Assembly: GCF_002787055.1 (NCBI RefSeq)
Contig: NZ_CP024808.1
Location: 1,514,328 to 1,578,327, forward strand
Length of the DNA stretch: 64,000 nt
Direction of reading: 5' to 3'
Origin: Candidatus Nitrosotenuis aquarius
GTDB taxonomy: Archaea > Thermoproteota > Nitrososphaeria > Nitrososphaerales > Nitrosopumilaceae
The translations under genes and the position numbers were made by a program. Below, piece after piece: positions 28,619-37,152 of this stretch. Below the pieces are notes generated by a model, which saw only the letters and a list, made by a program, of their open reading frames with translations, was not told the origin of the DNA and did not search any database. The stretch's first letter is position 1. Each line of letters begins with the position of its first letter.

Positions 28619-29086
28619 TTGAGCAGCAAACCAACATCTAGCCATGCATATGGAATTGGCATTATAGCAATGATCGTTGGGGTTTCAATTGGAATCGGTT
28701 ACTATCAAATGTATTATCTGCCGGAATCACTGGCAAAACCAAAGGTATCTGAAGAAATTCTAAATCCTCCAGACAAAATCGAGGTCAAAATGATCAAAGG
28801 CTCTGACAGTCCTGAGCAAAAGGACAACTTTGTTCCAAAACTAATCAACGTACAGCTAGGCGTAGACAACCGCGTAATTTGGATAAACGACGATGGAACT
28901 CCTCATACTGTTACTCCTGACAAGGCAACCGAAGACTCGTACAGCGGGGAATTTGGCTCACCGGGAGTAGTCAAGGCTGGCGAACATTACGAGTTCCTCT
29001 TTACAGAAGCTGCCGAAATTGACTATCACTGCTCTCCTCACCCATGGATGAAGGGCAAAGTAGTGGTAACAAAGCAGAGATTCTAG
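28619..29086 (+). CDS. Membrane-anchored type 1 copper protein (plastocyanin-like)
   Basis: 155 residues with an N-terminal transmembrane anchor (about 11-33) and a cupredoxin domain. The copper ligands are H96 (GTPHTV), C138, H141 and M144 (YHCSPHPWMKG). It starts with TTG 32 bases after cytochrome b. An ACTTATAAG box in the gap (28585-28593) could give it a separate leaderless transcript. It probably takes electrons from the Rieske protein, replacing cytochrome c, as expected for the copper-based respiration of these archaea. Confidence 0.92.
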   Translation: MSSKPTSSHAYGIGIIAMIVGVSIGIGYYQMYYLPESLAKPKVSEEILNPPDKIEVKMIKGSDSPEQKDNFVPKLINVQLGVDNRVIWINDDGTPHTVTPDKATEDSYSGEFGSPGVVKAGEHYEFLFTEAAEIDYHCSPHPWMKGKVVVTKQRF

Positions 29087-29430
29087 GAAAAACTGGCAAA
29101 AACAACATCACTTTCAATTTCCTTGTGTTGCTCTATTATTGATGCGCGAAACTTGACTTCGTGCTTTTGTGCAGGCTCAAAGGTAATCTGAGCAGTAAAG
29201 TCCGCCTTGTTGTTTGGCATGGATTCCCGGCTGATGAAAAGCCTCGAGCTGCGCTGGGATATTTTTTTGCCATTATGTGACGTAAATAACATCAGCTCAT
29301 TAGATCCAAGAATCTGGGTGTTAAGGACAATGCTGTCGTATTTGCCGGAATAATTCACTAGAATAGTACCTATGATGTCTGAATTTGGCTTGATGTTTTT
29401 GTCTTGTAGGATTATCTCGATGTCTTTCAT
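29083..29430 (-). CDS. Conserved hypothetical beta-rich protein
   Basis: 115 residues from the ATG at 29430, or 119 from an ATG at 29442. The inner start is favoured because a TATA-like AATTATTTAA lies about 25 bases before it. Alternating hydrophobic residues suggest a beta-sandwich, possibly arrestin/Spo0M-like at the N-terminus (ILQDKNIKPNSDIIGTILV), but this is weak. No catalytic motif is visible. It overlaps the cupredoxin stop by 4 bases convergently. Confidence 0.6.
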   Translation of the reverse strand: MKDIEIILQDKNIKPNSDIIGTILVNYSGKYDSIVLNTQILGSNELMLFTSHNGKKISQRSSRLFISRESMPNNKADFTAQITFEPAQKHEVKFRASIIEQHKEIESDVVFASFS

Positions 29431-29468
29431 TGTATGCCGCATGGTTTGATGTTAAATAATTTTTTAGG

Positions 29469-29546
29469 TGGCGGGCCAGAAGGGCTTCGATCCCTTGACC
29501 ACTGGATTAGAAGTCCAGCACTCTATCCATGCTGAGCTACCGGCCC
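29469..29546 (-). tRNA. tRNA-Arg (TCT), CCA encoded
   Basis: The acceptor GGGCCGG pairs with CTGGCCC. The anticodon stem CTGGA/TCCAG closes the loop CTTCTAA with anticodon TCT (codon AGA), and the T-arm is AAGGG/CCCTT. No intron. The genome encodes CCA directly after G73, unlike the tRNA-Glu and the two CAT tRNAs in this window. Confidence 0.93.
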
Positions 29547-29581
29547 AAACACCTCAAAAGGAGCTGGCATTTTAAGGGTTT

Positions 29582-30418
29582 TTACAACCATTTTTTCTGA
29601 TTTGACTCTCTGATCAGCTTGAAGAGAAATTGCTGGCAGTACCCTGCATATGGCCCAAAATACTGTGTGATTTGCTGGTGTAGAATTTGGTATTTGTTTT
29701 GTGTCAGTGTTTTTCCCTCAAAGGAAAATCTGTCTGGATAGTATTCCTGCAGGCTGCGAATTATCCAGCGGTCCAGCGGAAATGATTCCAGCTTTTCCAG
29801 TGAAAAAAGCAAAATACAGTCAGCTACTTTGTGCCCAATGCCAAACACCTGCAGTAGGGATTCTTTTGCGGCGTGATAGTCTACCTTTTTTAGATGATCA
29901 AAGTCAATTTGGCCATTGCTAACTAGGCTTGACGCCTCTTTCACAAATGGCGCTCTGTATCCCAGGCCGCAGGATAGCAACTCTTGCTTTGTTGCATGTG
30001 CCAGTGTCTTTGGTTCTGGGAATGTGTGAAATTCTTTATTGTCGAATTTGATTTTTTTGCCAAACTTTATTGTAATGTTTTGCAAAGTTCGCCTGATGTT
30101 TTGTATGCTAGAATTAGATGATACAATAAATGAGATATAGCACTGGAACGGGTCCTGCCTCATTAGCCGGAGGCCTGCAAATTCTTTTGCTGCCTTTTTT
30201 ATTATTTTGTCTTGGGATATTGATTTTATGATTTTCTCAAAATTGTCTTTTTCTCTGAATAAATCGTAATCTTGTTTTTGATATGATGATGCTATGCCTG
30301 GATTGCTCTCGTCTACCGATAAAACATCAGGGCCGTTTATTCCGTACCACTTGGTCCCAAATTTTTCCCACAAAAACACTTGGCCGCTATTGATGGTATG
30401 ATCTAGGTTGATTTGCAT
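29582..30418 (-). CDS. ogg: 8-oxoguanine DNA glycosylase/AP lyase
   Basis: An OGG1-type base-excision enzyme that removes 8-oxoguanine. The helix-hairpin-helix holds the nucleophile K197 in FGIGHKVADC, and the conserved catalytic Asp is D216 in ESFPLDRW, matching Lys249 and Asp268 of human OGG1 in context. The N-terminal beta domain (TINSGQVFLWEK) and RQDPFQCYISFI also fit. 278 residues. Its ATG overlaps the stop of the upstream beta-lactamase-fold gene by one base. A repair role fits an aerobe with copper-rich respiration. Confidence 0.92.
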   Translation of the reverse strand: MQINLDHTINSGQVFLWEKFGTKWYGINGPDVLSVDESNPGIASSYQKQDYDLFREKDNFEKIIKSISQDKIIKKAAKEFAGLRLMRQDPFQCYISFIVSSNSSIQNIRRTLQNITIKFGKKIKFDNKEFHTFPEPKTLAHATKQELLSCGLGYRAPFVKEASSLVSNGQIDFDHLKKVDYHAAKESLLQVFGIGHKVADCILLFSLEKLESFPLDRWIIRSLQEYYPDRFSFEGKTLTQNKYQILHQQITQYFGPYAGYCQQFLFKLIRESNQKKWL

Positions 30419-31674
30419 TATATCGATATGACATCGCCCATTTTCGGGGCATGTGCATCAAAGCCAAAGCGCTCGTTGATTTCCTGTGCAAACTTTGTGC
30501 ATGCGTTTCCATCCCCGTGGACAGTCAGGACCTTGGGGTTTCCCTTGATCTTCTTGATTAGATCAAAGAGTGCGTTTCTATCAGAGTGGCCTGAAAACTC
30601 GAATTGCCTTACCTGCGCTTCTGCCTTTCGCTCTCTACCATGAACTGAAATCTTGCCTGAATCTAGCAGCCTTCTGCCTGGCGTGCCCTCACCTTGGTAT
30701 GATACCAGCGCAATTCCATTTTTCTTATCTAATGCGAGTTCTTGCAGATAAAAGACGGCGTTTCCGCCAACTAGCATTCCTGCAGGAGATATCACAACAC
30801 ATGGCTCTGCAAGCTCGCGCTTTCGCTCTGAATGGGTCCTCACCCAGACTGTGTTTTCTATTGCATCTACAAAGACCTCATAGTCTCGGAGATATTCTGG
30901 ATATCGCAATAATACTTCGTTGACACTTAATGCCATTCCGTCCATGATTATTTTGTGCTTGAACTTGGCATTTTTTAGAATGCAGGCAATTTCCTGGGAG
31001 CGCTCTACGGAAAATGCTGGAACAAACAGGGTTCCCTTTTGGTCTAAAATTTCATTTGCAAACTCGATGAACTTTTCCTCGGATTCCTTTCTTGGCATCT
31101 GTTCTGTCTGAGAATAGGTGCTCTCTGTGATTAGCATGTCAATTTCGCCGATATCTAGGTCTGCTTCGCGCAACATTCTAGAGCCGTTTACGTTGATGTC
31201 TCCAGTGTAGAAGAGTTTCTTTCCTTCGGATTCGACTAGGACTGTTCCGCCGCCCACGACATGGCCGGAATCTCGAAGCTCAAATGATGACTTGCCGTGG
31301 GTGATTTTTTCGCCAAAGCCAATTCGCTTTGCATGGGAATACATCTTGTGGACTTCGGGCAAGCCAAAGGGATGGGCTTCCTTTTCCAGTCGTAGCATGT
31401 CTTCGATTAGGATTCTGCTGAGATCAAATGTTGGCGGAGTCGCATACACGGGACAGGTACCGCTGACATACATCAGTGGCACATAGCCGGAATGGTCCAA
31501 GTGTGCATGTGTTACTATGATGGAGTCGACCTCCTTTGGCATTACGTGCATTGGGGCCTGAAGATTCTTTCCTAAATTTACTCCATAGTCCAATAGGTAA
31601 TTGGCGCCTTCGCAATTTACCAAAAAGCCGGACCTTCCTACCTCTAGGCCTGCCCCCAAAACTTTTACTTTCAA
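30418..31674 (-). CDS. Beta-CASP metallo-beta-lactamase RNase (aCPSF2-like)
   Basis: 418 residues without an N-terminal KH region, so closer to aCPSF2 than to the KH-bearing aCPSF1. It has the zinc motif THAHLDHSG (H56, H58, D60, H61), a later GHVVGGG and GDIN, and the beta-CASP motifs FVPAFSVERSQE, SPAGMLVGG and EFSGHSD. These enzymes process RNA ends as endonucleases and 5'-3' exonucleases. It starts with TTG (MKVKVLGAG) and shares a bicistronic unit with ogg. The 114-base gap upstream is a divergent promoter region. Confidence 0.9.
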   Translation of the reverse strand: MKVKVLGAGLEVGRSGFLVNCEGANYLLDYGVNLGKNLQAPMHVMPKEVDSIIVTHAHLDHSGYVPLMYVSGTCPVYATPPTFDLSRILIEDMLRLEKEAHPFGLPEVHKMYSHAKRIGFGEKITHGKSSFELRDSGHVVGGGTVLVESEGKKLFYTGDINVNGSRMLREADLDIGEIDMLITESTYSQTEQMPRKESEEKFIEFANEILDQKGTLFVPAFSVERSQEIACILKNAKFKHKIIMDGMALSVNEVLLRYPEYLRDYEVFVDAIENTVWVRTHSERKRELAEPCVVISPAGMLVGGNAVFYLQELALDKKNGIALVSYQGEGTPGRRLLDSGKISVHGRERKAEAQVRQFEFSGHSDRNALFDLIKKIKGNPKVLTVHGDGNACTKFAQEINERFGFDAHAPKMGDVISI

Positions 31675-31788
31675 GAGATTGGGATGGTTTTTGGTCTACG
31701 TTAAAAGGTTGTCACAAGATCGACCGATCGTTGCGCTAATAATGTAATCTTCAAAAGCTTTAATTAGTCAAACCTAAGATCCTCTTTC

Positions 31789-32001
31789 ATGGGTAGAACT
31801 TTTGACCAATGGTGGAGTTCAATTCCTGCAGACCTACGCAACAAAGTTCGCGCAGGCGATGAAGGAAACAAACCACTGTTAAACCAAATTAATTGGGTTT
31901 GGGTAAAAAATCTGATGGACAAAAGAGCTGACTTGAATCCAAGCGCAGCTGAATTGCTAGATTGGGTAACAAGCGGCCAAATCGACGCAATGCGAAAGTA
32001 A
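31789..32001 (+). CDS. Small conserved hypothetical protein
   Basis: 70 residues, Trp-rich (FDQWWSS and INWVWVKN) and mostly helical, with no Cys and no membrane segment. I do not recognise a function. An AT-rich box (CTTTAATTAG) about 30 bases before the ATG and T-tracts after the stop mark it as a separate transcription unit, which suggests strong expression. Coding potential is supported by a clean start and regular codon use despite the size. Confidence 0.7.
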   Translation: MGRTFDQWWSSIPADLRNKVRAGDEGNKPLLNQINWVWVKNLMDKRADLNPSAAELLDWVTSGQIDAMRK

Positions 32002-32046
32002 AAACCATCTGTATACCTTTTTTATATTTTGAAAATTTTTTGTTTA

Positions 32047-32069
32047 TTTGATCGCGCACGCCGATCAAA
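32047..32069. other. GATCG-containing inverted repeat upstream of the ferredoxin gene
   Basis: TTTGATCG and CGATCAAA form an 8-bp perfect inverted repeat with a 7-base loop. It sits behind the T-rich end of the 70-residue gene and about 30 bases ahead of the ferredoxin TATA (GTTTAAATA). It could be an operator or part of a terminator. Confidence 0.4.
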
Positions 32070-32140
32070 AAATAACGCTGTTGAATATTTCAATCATGGT
32101 TTAAATAGTTAGCAGAGACAAATTACATCAAGTGAAATAA

Positions 32141-32443
32141 ATGCCAATAGCAATACTTCCAGACGTTGACGAACAAAGATGTATTGGCTGCGCACTATGC
32201 GTAGAAATCTGTACATCTCTTGGCCCAGACGTACTCCGAGTAAAACCAGTCGAAGGCTGGAAAAGAGGTAAGGCATTTGTCTTTTACCCAGAAAGATGCA
32301 TCTCCGACGGAGCATGCATCGGCGTTTGCCCAACAAAGGCAATCTTCTGGATGAGACCAATGAACTACACAGCTGGACAACCAGTTCCTCTACACAAGAA
32401 CGGAGTTTTCGTAAAAGGCTGGGCAGAAGACGCAGGTCTTTAG
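32141..32443 (+). CDS. Ferredoxin with one complete 4Cys cluster site and one Asp-substituted site
   Basis: 100 residues. The first cluster site CIGCALCVEIC is a full CxxCxxCxxxC. In the second, CISDGACIGVCP, the second Cys is replaced by Asp (CxxDxxCxxxCP). That pattern is known from ferredoxins that bind a [3Fe-4S] or Asp-ligated [4Fe-4S] cluster. It is a likely low-potential electron carrier, and a candidate partner of a complex I without NuoEFG. It is preceded by a GTTTAAATA box near 32098 and is probably monocistronic. Confidence 0.88.
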   Translation: MPIAILPDVDEQRCIGCALCVEICTSLGPDVLRVKPVEGWKRGKAFVFYPERCISDGACIGVCPTKAIFWMRPMNYTAGQPVPLHKNGVFVKGWAEDAGL

Positions 32444-32459
32444 ACCGCTTTCTTTCTTT

Positions 32460-33962
32460 TTACTTTTTTATTTGTCTAGTTTTGACTGATTTTGGTATTT
32501 TTTGGGATTTTAGGAAGTCGTTCTTCTCTAGATGTATCTTCTCAAACTTGTTGTTCTGTAAAAAAATCTTCCAGGTCTTTGAGAATTCTGTAAACTCTTC
32601 TGGCTTTGCGTTGGTATTTGCCATTACATAGTGCGCTGCCGGATACAGGTCAGAGATTTCCAGTGGTATTAGCCCCAGATATGGGTTGAACTGGCAAAAC
32701 TGGACCTTCTCATCCTTGTATTTTTTCTTGATTTTGGAGTAATCTCCTGAAAGATAGAATGGCTTGTCTGTCGTGTCTCTTAGAATTACGAGTTCCTTTT
32801 TGTCGGTCTTAAAAGCCCGGACTGTTTTGTGATATGATAGAATCTCTGGCCTGAACTGGTCTTCTGGAGTATACAGGAATAATGCCCTGTCCTTGAATTT
32901 TGGTGTGGTTTTTGCCAAAAACTCGGAATTTGCAGTAAAGACATCCAGTGTTTCGTAGAGTTTTGGGTGAGCCTTTATCTTTTTGACGACATATTCCCAG
33001 AGCCTGCCTTCGTGGATTGCCTCCTTGGTCCTGTCCACCTCGGACTTGATAGCATATAGGTTGTGCAGGGCAATCTGGGGGATTCTCTCGTCTGCTGGTA
33101 GTTCTGAGAGTGACTTTGGGGTATATTTTGTGCAGACCTCGCAGTTGCATGCAAAATACTGCATTTCGGTGAGGTGGTTTGTTCTGTCGTCTGAGATGTA
33201 CCTGTCGTGCTTGGCATAAAGCATGTAGGATGCCGAGTCAAACGTGTCATAGCCCAAGGCAATTGCAATAGGTATTGTAAGTGGATGGCCTGCGCCAAAC
33301 AAGTGAAGCGGTATTGAATCCGGAATTAGCTTTTTTGCTTCAAGAATTATTTTTGCCAAGAGGCCATACTCGTATGACTCCATTACCTCAACTGGACTGC
33401 CAAAAGCAAGCATCTGGTATCCCTGTGATAGTAAGGTGCTAGTTGATCTTCGAACCAAGTCCAGATGTTCTGCTCCCTGGATTGGGCCAATCCAGATCTG
33501 GCCGTTTTCTTTTTTGTCCTTGATTGTTTTCTCTGTTACTGCTAATGTATGGTCGACATAGTCCTTTGCCTTTTTCTTTGGCAGGCCGTATCCTGTGGGC
33601 TTGTCCAGAGGTATTGCAATATCTGTCATTATTTTTTGCTCATAGTCTGCCATATTTTCTGGCGTGACGTCTACTTGGCCGTACTCGAGTACTTGGTATC
33701 CACCAGAGTCCGTCATGATGCTGCCGTCGAATTTTATTATATCATGGATGCCACGTCTTGCAGCTTCATCACCCCAGCGCTTCATTGTGATGTATGCATT
33801 TGTAATAACAAGATCAAAACCCATCTGTCTTAGCTTCGATGGCGGAATGCTTTGCTTTACTGGGTGAATCACCGGGACAAATGCAGGGGTTTCTACTTTG
33901 CCGTGGTTTGTCCGCAGTATAGCTATTCTTGCTGCAAGGTCTGTCTTTAGAATTTCAAACAT
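32460..33962 (-). CDS. tgtA: Archaeosine tRNA-guanine(15) transglycosylase
   Basis: It exchanges G15 of tRNA for preQ0 on the path to archaeosine. Key features are MTDSGGYQVLEYGQV with D85, the nucleophile region GYDTFDSASY, and the zinc site CNCEVC with a later Cys/His. At 500 residues it is shorter than the roughly 580-residue Pyrococcus enzyme and seems to lack the C-terminal PUA domain. It lies 4 bases from the adenylate-kinase-like gene upstream on the same strand. Confidence 0.93.
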   Translation of the reverse strand: MFEILKTDLAARIAILRTNHGKVETPAFVPVIHPVKQSIPPSKLRQMGFDLVITNAYITMKRWGDEAARRGIHDIIKFDGSIMTDSGGYQVLEYGQVDVTPENMADYEQKIMTDIAIPLDKPTGYGLPKKKAKDYVDHTLAVTEKTIKDKKENGQIWIGPIQGAEHLDLVRRSTSTLLSQGYQMLAFGSPVEVMESYEYGLLAKIILEAKKLIPDSIPLHLFGAGHPLTIPIAIALGYDTFDSASYMLYAKHDRYISDDRTNHLTEMQYFACNCEVCTKYTPKSLSELPADERIPQIALHNLYAIKSEVDRTKEAIHEGRLWEYVVKKIKAHPKLYETLDVFTANSEFLAKTTPKFKDRALFLYTPEDQFRPEILSYHKTVRAFKTDKKELVILRDTTDKPFYLSGDYSKIKKKYKDEKVQFCQFNPYLGLIPLEISDLYPAAHYVMANTNAKPEEFTEFSKTWKIFLQNNKFEKIHLEKNDFLKSQKIPKSVKTRQIKK

Positions 33963-33966
33963 GGGA

Positions 33967-34521
33967 TCACTTTTTGTTTGGGAAAAACTTGGCCAGGTCT
34001 CCTTTGCGTGCGACTACATCCAGCCAGTCTACCTTGTCTCCTTTGGATTTGCGCCGTGTGATCAAGCCTATCTTTGATATGATTTGGCTTGGGGATAAAT
34101 TGGTAGCATTGATTTGAAATGTTTTTTTGATGCCAAAGTTTGCAATTGAATCGTATTCTATTATGCCTAGGATTTCACTTCCTACGTTTTCGATGATTTT
34201 CTTTTGAGTGTATTTTCTTTTTTTGTAAACTGGGATTAGCTTGTATGGGTTTTTTCGCAGAATTATTGCAGTGCTTACCTGTGTTTTGTCCAAAACATAT
34301 GGCGCTAGGTGTCCCGCTACGACGCTGTTCTTTTTTGCCATCTTTTTTACCAGCCTTGCCAGCTTTTTTACGTCAACGTCTAGTGTAGAGCCAGATTTTT
34401 CGTAGATTTTGTTTTGTATTGCGACTTGGTTTAGGTCCAGTACTGGCAGGTCTAGTTTTTGCGCTAGTTTTTCTGTGACTGTGTGTTTGCCTACACCTGG
34501 GTTGCCAGTAATTACTAACAT
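33967..34521 (-). CDS. AK6/Fap7-type adenylate kinase
   Basis: A P-loop NMP kinase with GNPGVGKHT directly at the N-terminus and the small-lid arrangement of the AK6/Fap7 (CINAP) family, which in eukaryotes acts in late small-subunit rRNA processing. The ATG at 34521 puts the P-loop at the usual distance; an ATG at 34545 would add eight residues. It sits with RNA-modification genes (tgtA here; a GTPase and kae1 divergently), which fits a ribosome or RNA role. Confidence 0.85.
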   Translation of the reverse strand: MLVITGNPGVGKHTVTEKLAQKLDLPVLDLNQVAIQNKIYEKSGSTLDVDVKKLARLVKKMAKKNSVVAGHLAPYVLDKTQVSTAIILRKNPYKLIPVYKKRKYTQKKIIENVGSEILGIIEYDSIANFGIKKTFQINATNLSPSQIISKIGLITRRKSKGDKVDWLDVVARKGDLAKFFPNKK

Positions 34522-34594
34522 GTAGGGGCTAGTTTTGCTCCACATTAAACAATTTCTGCAATCCTAATAAGAAGTGGTGATTTTTTTGTCTTTG

Positions 34595-35788
34595 ATGTTT
34601 ATTGGTCTTTTAGGCAAGGCAAATGTGGGAAAATCCACATTCTTTTCTGCAGCAACTGAAACCGCAGTGCCAATTGGGAATTATCCGTTTACTACAATAG
34701 AGCCAAACGTTGGCGTGACATATGTCAAGACAAAATGTGCATGCAAGCATTTTGGCATTGCACACCAAAACCCAATGTGCCTGGATGGTGTGCGACTGGT
34801 TCCTGTCAAAATCATTGATGTTGCAGGATTGGTTCCTGGAGCACATGAGGGCAAGGGTCTAGGCAACAGATTCCTAGATGATGCGCGACAGGCAGACGTT
34901 CTGATTCATGTTGTGGATATTGCTGGCACAACAGACATCCAGGGCCAGCCAGTTCCTGCGGGAACGCACAATCCTCTAGAAGACGTGGAATTTGTTGAAA
35001 ACGAGTTCAACCAGTGGTTTAAGCAAATCTTGATGCGGGAATGGCAAAAATTACTAAAAGAAATTCTGCAAAAAACAGCAACGCTGGTGGAGGGAATAAC
35101 TAGAAGGTTTTCTGGCCTGGGAATCAAGGACTATCAAGTATCTGACATGCTAAAGGAGACTGGGCTTGCTGCAAAAAAACCAACAGAGTGGAGTGAAGAC
35201 GACATTTTGCAATTTGTGACTAGATTGCGCAAAAAAACAAAACCCGTACTAATTGCGGCAAACAAGGCGGATTTGTGCAAGGATTTATCCATAATTGAGA
35301 AAATCAAAAAGGAAAACCACGTGGTAACGTGCAGCGCTGAATCTGAACTGTTGCTCAGAAAAGCAAGCAAGGCAAATCTGATAAAATATGTGCCGGGGGA
35401 CTCGTCATTTACAATATCAAACGAATCCACGATAAATCCGCAGCAAAAGCAGGCACTGGATCTGGTAAAATCCGTGATGGCAAAAATCCAGACAACCGGC
35501 GTTCAATCGGCAATCAATTATGCTGTGTTTGATGTTCTCAAGTTCATCACCGTATACCCAGTAGAAGACGAGACCAAGCTCTCAAACAAGGACGGCGTCA
35601 TACTGCCTGATGCAAGACTACTGCCTGTCGGTTCTACTGCAAAAGAGCTGGCAGGCACCATTCATGCAGATCTGGCAAAGGGATTTTTGCACGCAATTGA
35701 CGCAAAGACAAAGCAGCGAATCAGCGGTGATCACATCCTCAAGGACGGGGATGTAATCAAAATAATATCTAGCATGAGTCGTGGATAG
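34595..35788 (+). CDS. OBG-family GTPase/ATPase with TGS domain (YchF-like)
   Basis: A translation-associated P-loop NTPase. The G1 motif is LLGKANVGKST, followed by PFTTIEPNVGV (switch), DVAGLVPGAHEGKGLG (G3) and NKADL (G4). The C-terminus is a TGS domain (about 315-397) with ILKDGDVIKII. The ATG at 34595 gives the family start MFIGLLGKANVGK; a GTG at 34574 would add seven hydrophobic residues. It ends one base before the kae1 ATG, so the two are cotranscribed. Confidence 0.92.
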   Translation: MFIGLLGKANVGKSTFFSAATETAVPIGNYPFTTIEPNVGVTYVKTKCACKHFGIAHQNPMCLDGVRLVPVKIIDVAGLVPGAHEGKGLGNRFLDDARQADVLIHVVDIAGTTDIQGQPVPAGTHNPLEDVEFVENEFNQWFKQILMREWQKLLKEILQKTATLVEGITRRFSGLGIKDYQVSDMLKETGLAAKKPTEWSEDDILQFVTRLRKKTKPVLIAANKADLCKDLSIIEKIKKENHVVTCSAESELLLRKASKANLIKYVPGDSSFTISNESTINPQQKQALDLVKSVMAKIQTTGVQSAINYAVFDVLKFITVYPVEDETKLSNKDGVILPDARLLPVGSTAKELAGTIHADLAKGFLHAIDAKTKQRISGDHILKDGDVIKIISSMSRG

Positions 35789-35789
35789 A

Positions 35790-36770
35790 ATGCTTTGTTT
35801 GGGAATAGAAAGCACCGCACACACATTTTCATGCGCTATAGTGGAAAAGAAAAACGGCAAGGGAAAAATTCTTTCTGATGTTCGCAAAATCTATCGGCCC
35901 CCAGACGGGCAGGGAATCCATCCGCGCGAAGCCTCGCGGCACCACATTGAGCACAGTGCCGGCGTTTTATCAGAATGCATGCAACAGGCAAATTTGTCCA
36001 TAAAAGACATTGACATTATCTCATATTCAGCTGGGCCTGGCCTTGGACCGTGCCTGCGAGTGTCTGGCGTAATAGCTAGGACAATATCGTCGTATCACAA
36101 AATTCCCATCTATCCTGTCAATCACGCAATAGGGCACATTGAGCTGGGCAAAATGCTCACGGGTGCAAAGGATCCTCTGGTGTTGCTAGTGTCAGGAGGA
36201 CACACAATGCTTGCGGCATTCAAGCACAAAAAATGGAGAATATTTGGAGAGACACTTGACATAACACTAGGACAGCTGCTTGATCAGTTTGGGCGATCGC
36301 TTGGATTTGCATCACCATGCGGAAAAAAAATTGAAGAGCTTGCGCAAGAATCTGATAACTATGTTGAACTGCCATATGTTGTAAAAGGAAACGACGTGTC
36401 GTTTTCTGGACTAATGTCTGCGGCAAAAAGAATCTCAAAAAACAAGCAAGACGCGTGCTATTCCCTGCAGGAGACGGCGTTTGCAATGATTGGCGAGGCT
36501 GCAGAGAGAGCACTGTCGTTTACAGAAAAAAAGGAATTGCTAGTAGTTGGCGGTGTTGCGGCAAACAAGAGGCTCTCGCAAATATTTCGGCAAATCTGTG
36601 CAAGACAAAAGGCAAAGTTCTTTGTCTCACCCCTGCAGTATTCCGGCGATTGCGGCTCACAAATTGCCTGGACTGGATTATTAGAGGCGACTGCAAAAAA
36701 GGGCGCAAAAATTCAGGACACATTTGTCAGACAATCCTGGAGACTAGACACAGTGCAAATTGATTACTGA
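35790..36770 (+). CDS. kae1: KEOPS subunit Kae1, tRNA t6A37 threonylcarbamoyltransferase
   Basis: The ASKHA-fold catalytic subunit that transfers threonylcarbamoyl to A37 of ANN-decoding tRNAs. Motifs are LGIESTAHTF, the metal-site HPREASRHHIEHSAG, SYSAGPGLGPCLRVG-like, VSGGHT and VVGGVAANKRL. No Bud32 kinase domain is fused (326 residues), so Bud32 must be elsewhere. The ATG at 35790 is preferred; a GTG at 35781 overlaps the GTPase. It is convergent with the next gene by 7 bases. Confidence 0.94.
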   Translation: MLCLGIESTAHTFSCAIVEKKNGKGKILSDVRKIYRPPDGQGIHPREASRHHIEHSAGVLSECMQQANLSIKDIDIISYSAGPGLGPCLRVSGVIARTISSYHKIPIYPVNHAIGHIELGKMLTGAKDPLVLLVSGGHTMLAAFKHKKWRIFGETLDITLGQLLDQFGRSLGFASPCGKKIEELAQESDNYVELPYVVKGNDVSFSGLMSAAKRISKNKQDACYSLQETAFAMIGEAAERALSFTEKKELLVVGGVAANKRLSQIFRQICARQKAKFFVSPLQYSGDCGSQIAWTGLLEATAKKGAKIQDTFVRQSWRLDTVQIDY

Positions 36771-37090
36771 GACTTTGCCTGCTCGATTGCCTTTTTGATG
36801 TCTTTTTCCCAGCCGCCCGTGCTAAAGACGCCGAACTTGAAGGTTTTTTCTCCGTCTGCTGTCTTGCCAGTAATGCAGATCTTTTTTATGAATAGGCCTT
36901 CCTTCCAGACCTTTTGAATATCGCCTAGGGGGATATCCATGATTGTCTCCTCTATGCGCTTGGTAAAATCGGCAATTCTTCCGCGAGTCTTGTCAAAGGC
37001 AACTCGCTTGTTTGTTAATGTGAGAATTCCTGGACCTAGACTGTCTTCGCTGCAGTCTTCTTGCTTTAGCCGCTTTTCTGACTCGTCCAT
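36764..37090 (-). CDS. Small hypothetical protein, possible PH/GRAM-like domain
   Basis: 108 residues. The pattern GILTLTNKRVAFDK, then IPLGDIQKVWKEG, FIKKICITG and FKFGVFSTGGWEKDIKKAI resembles PH/GRAM-type domains found in many small prokaryotic proteins, but this is by eye only. It has its own promoter: TTTATATAATC on the minus strand about 25 bases before the ATG. No signal peptide. Confidence 0.6.
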   Translation of the reverse strand: MDESEKRLKQEDCSEDSLGPGILTLTNKRVAFDKTRGRIADFTKRIEETIMDIPLGDIQKVWKEGLFIKKICITGKTADGEKTFKFGVFSTGGWEKDIKKAIEQAKSQ

Positions 37091-37129
37091 GTGGAATTTT
37101 CTTTTGGTGATTATATAAAAATTAAAGAA

Positions 37130-37152
37130 AATAGAATTTAGGAAATTCTATT
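37130..37152 (-). terminator. Hairpin with U-tract after the 37148-37909 gene
   Basis: Perfect 10-bp arms AATAGAATTT and AAATTCTATT around a 3-base loop. Read on the minus strand, the hairpin overlaps the stop of the upstream gene and is followed by a T-rich run, so it resembles a bacterial-style intrinsic terminator. It lies about 15 bases before the TATA box of the 36764-37090 gene, so an operator role is also possible. Confidence 0.55.

Noticed and set aside
32002-32140. Small RNA in the gap with the GATCG hairpin
   Set aside because: The stem is only 8 bp, there are no box C/D or H/ACA signals, and the region is explained by a T-rich terminator plus the ferredoxin promoter.
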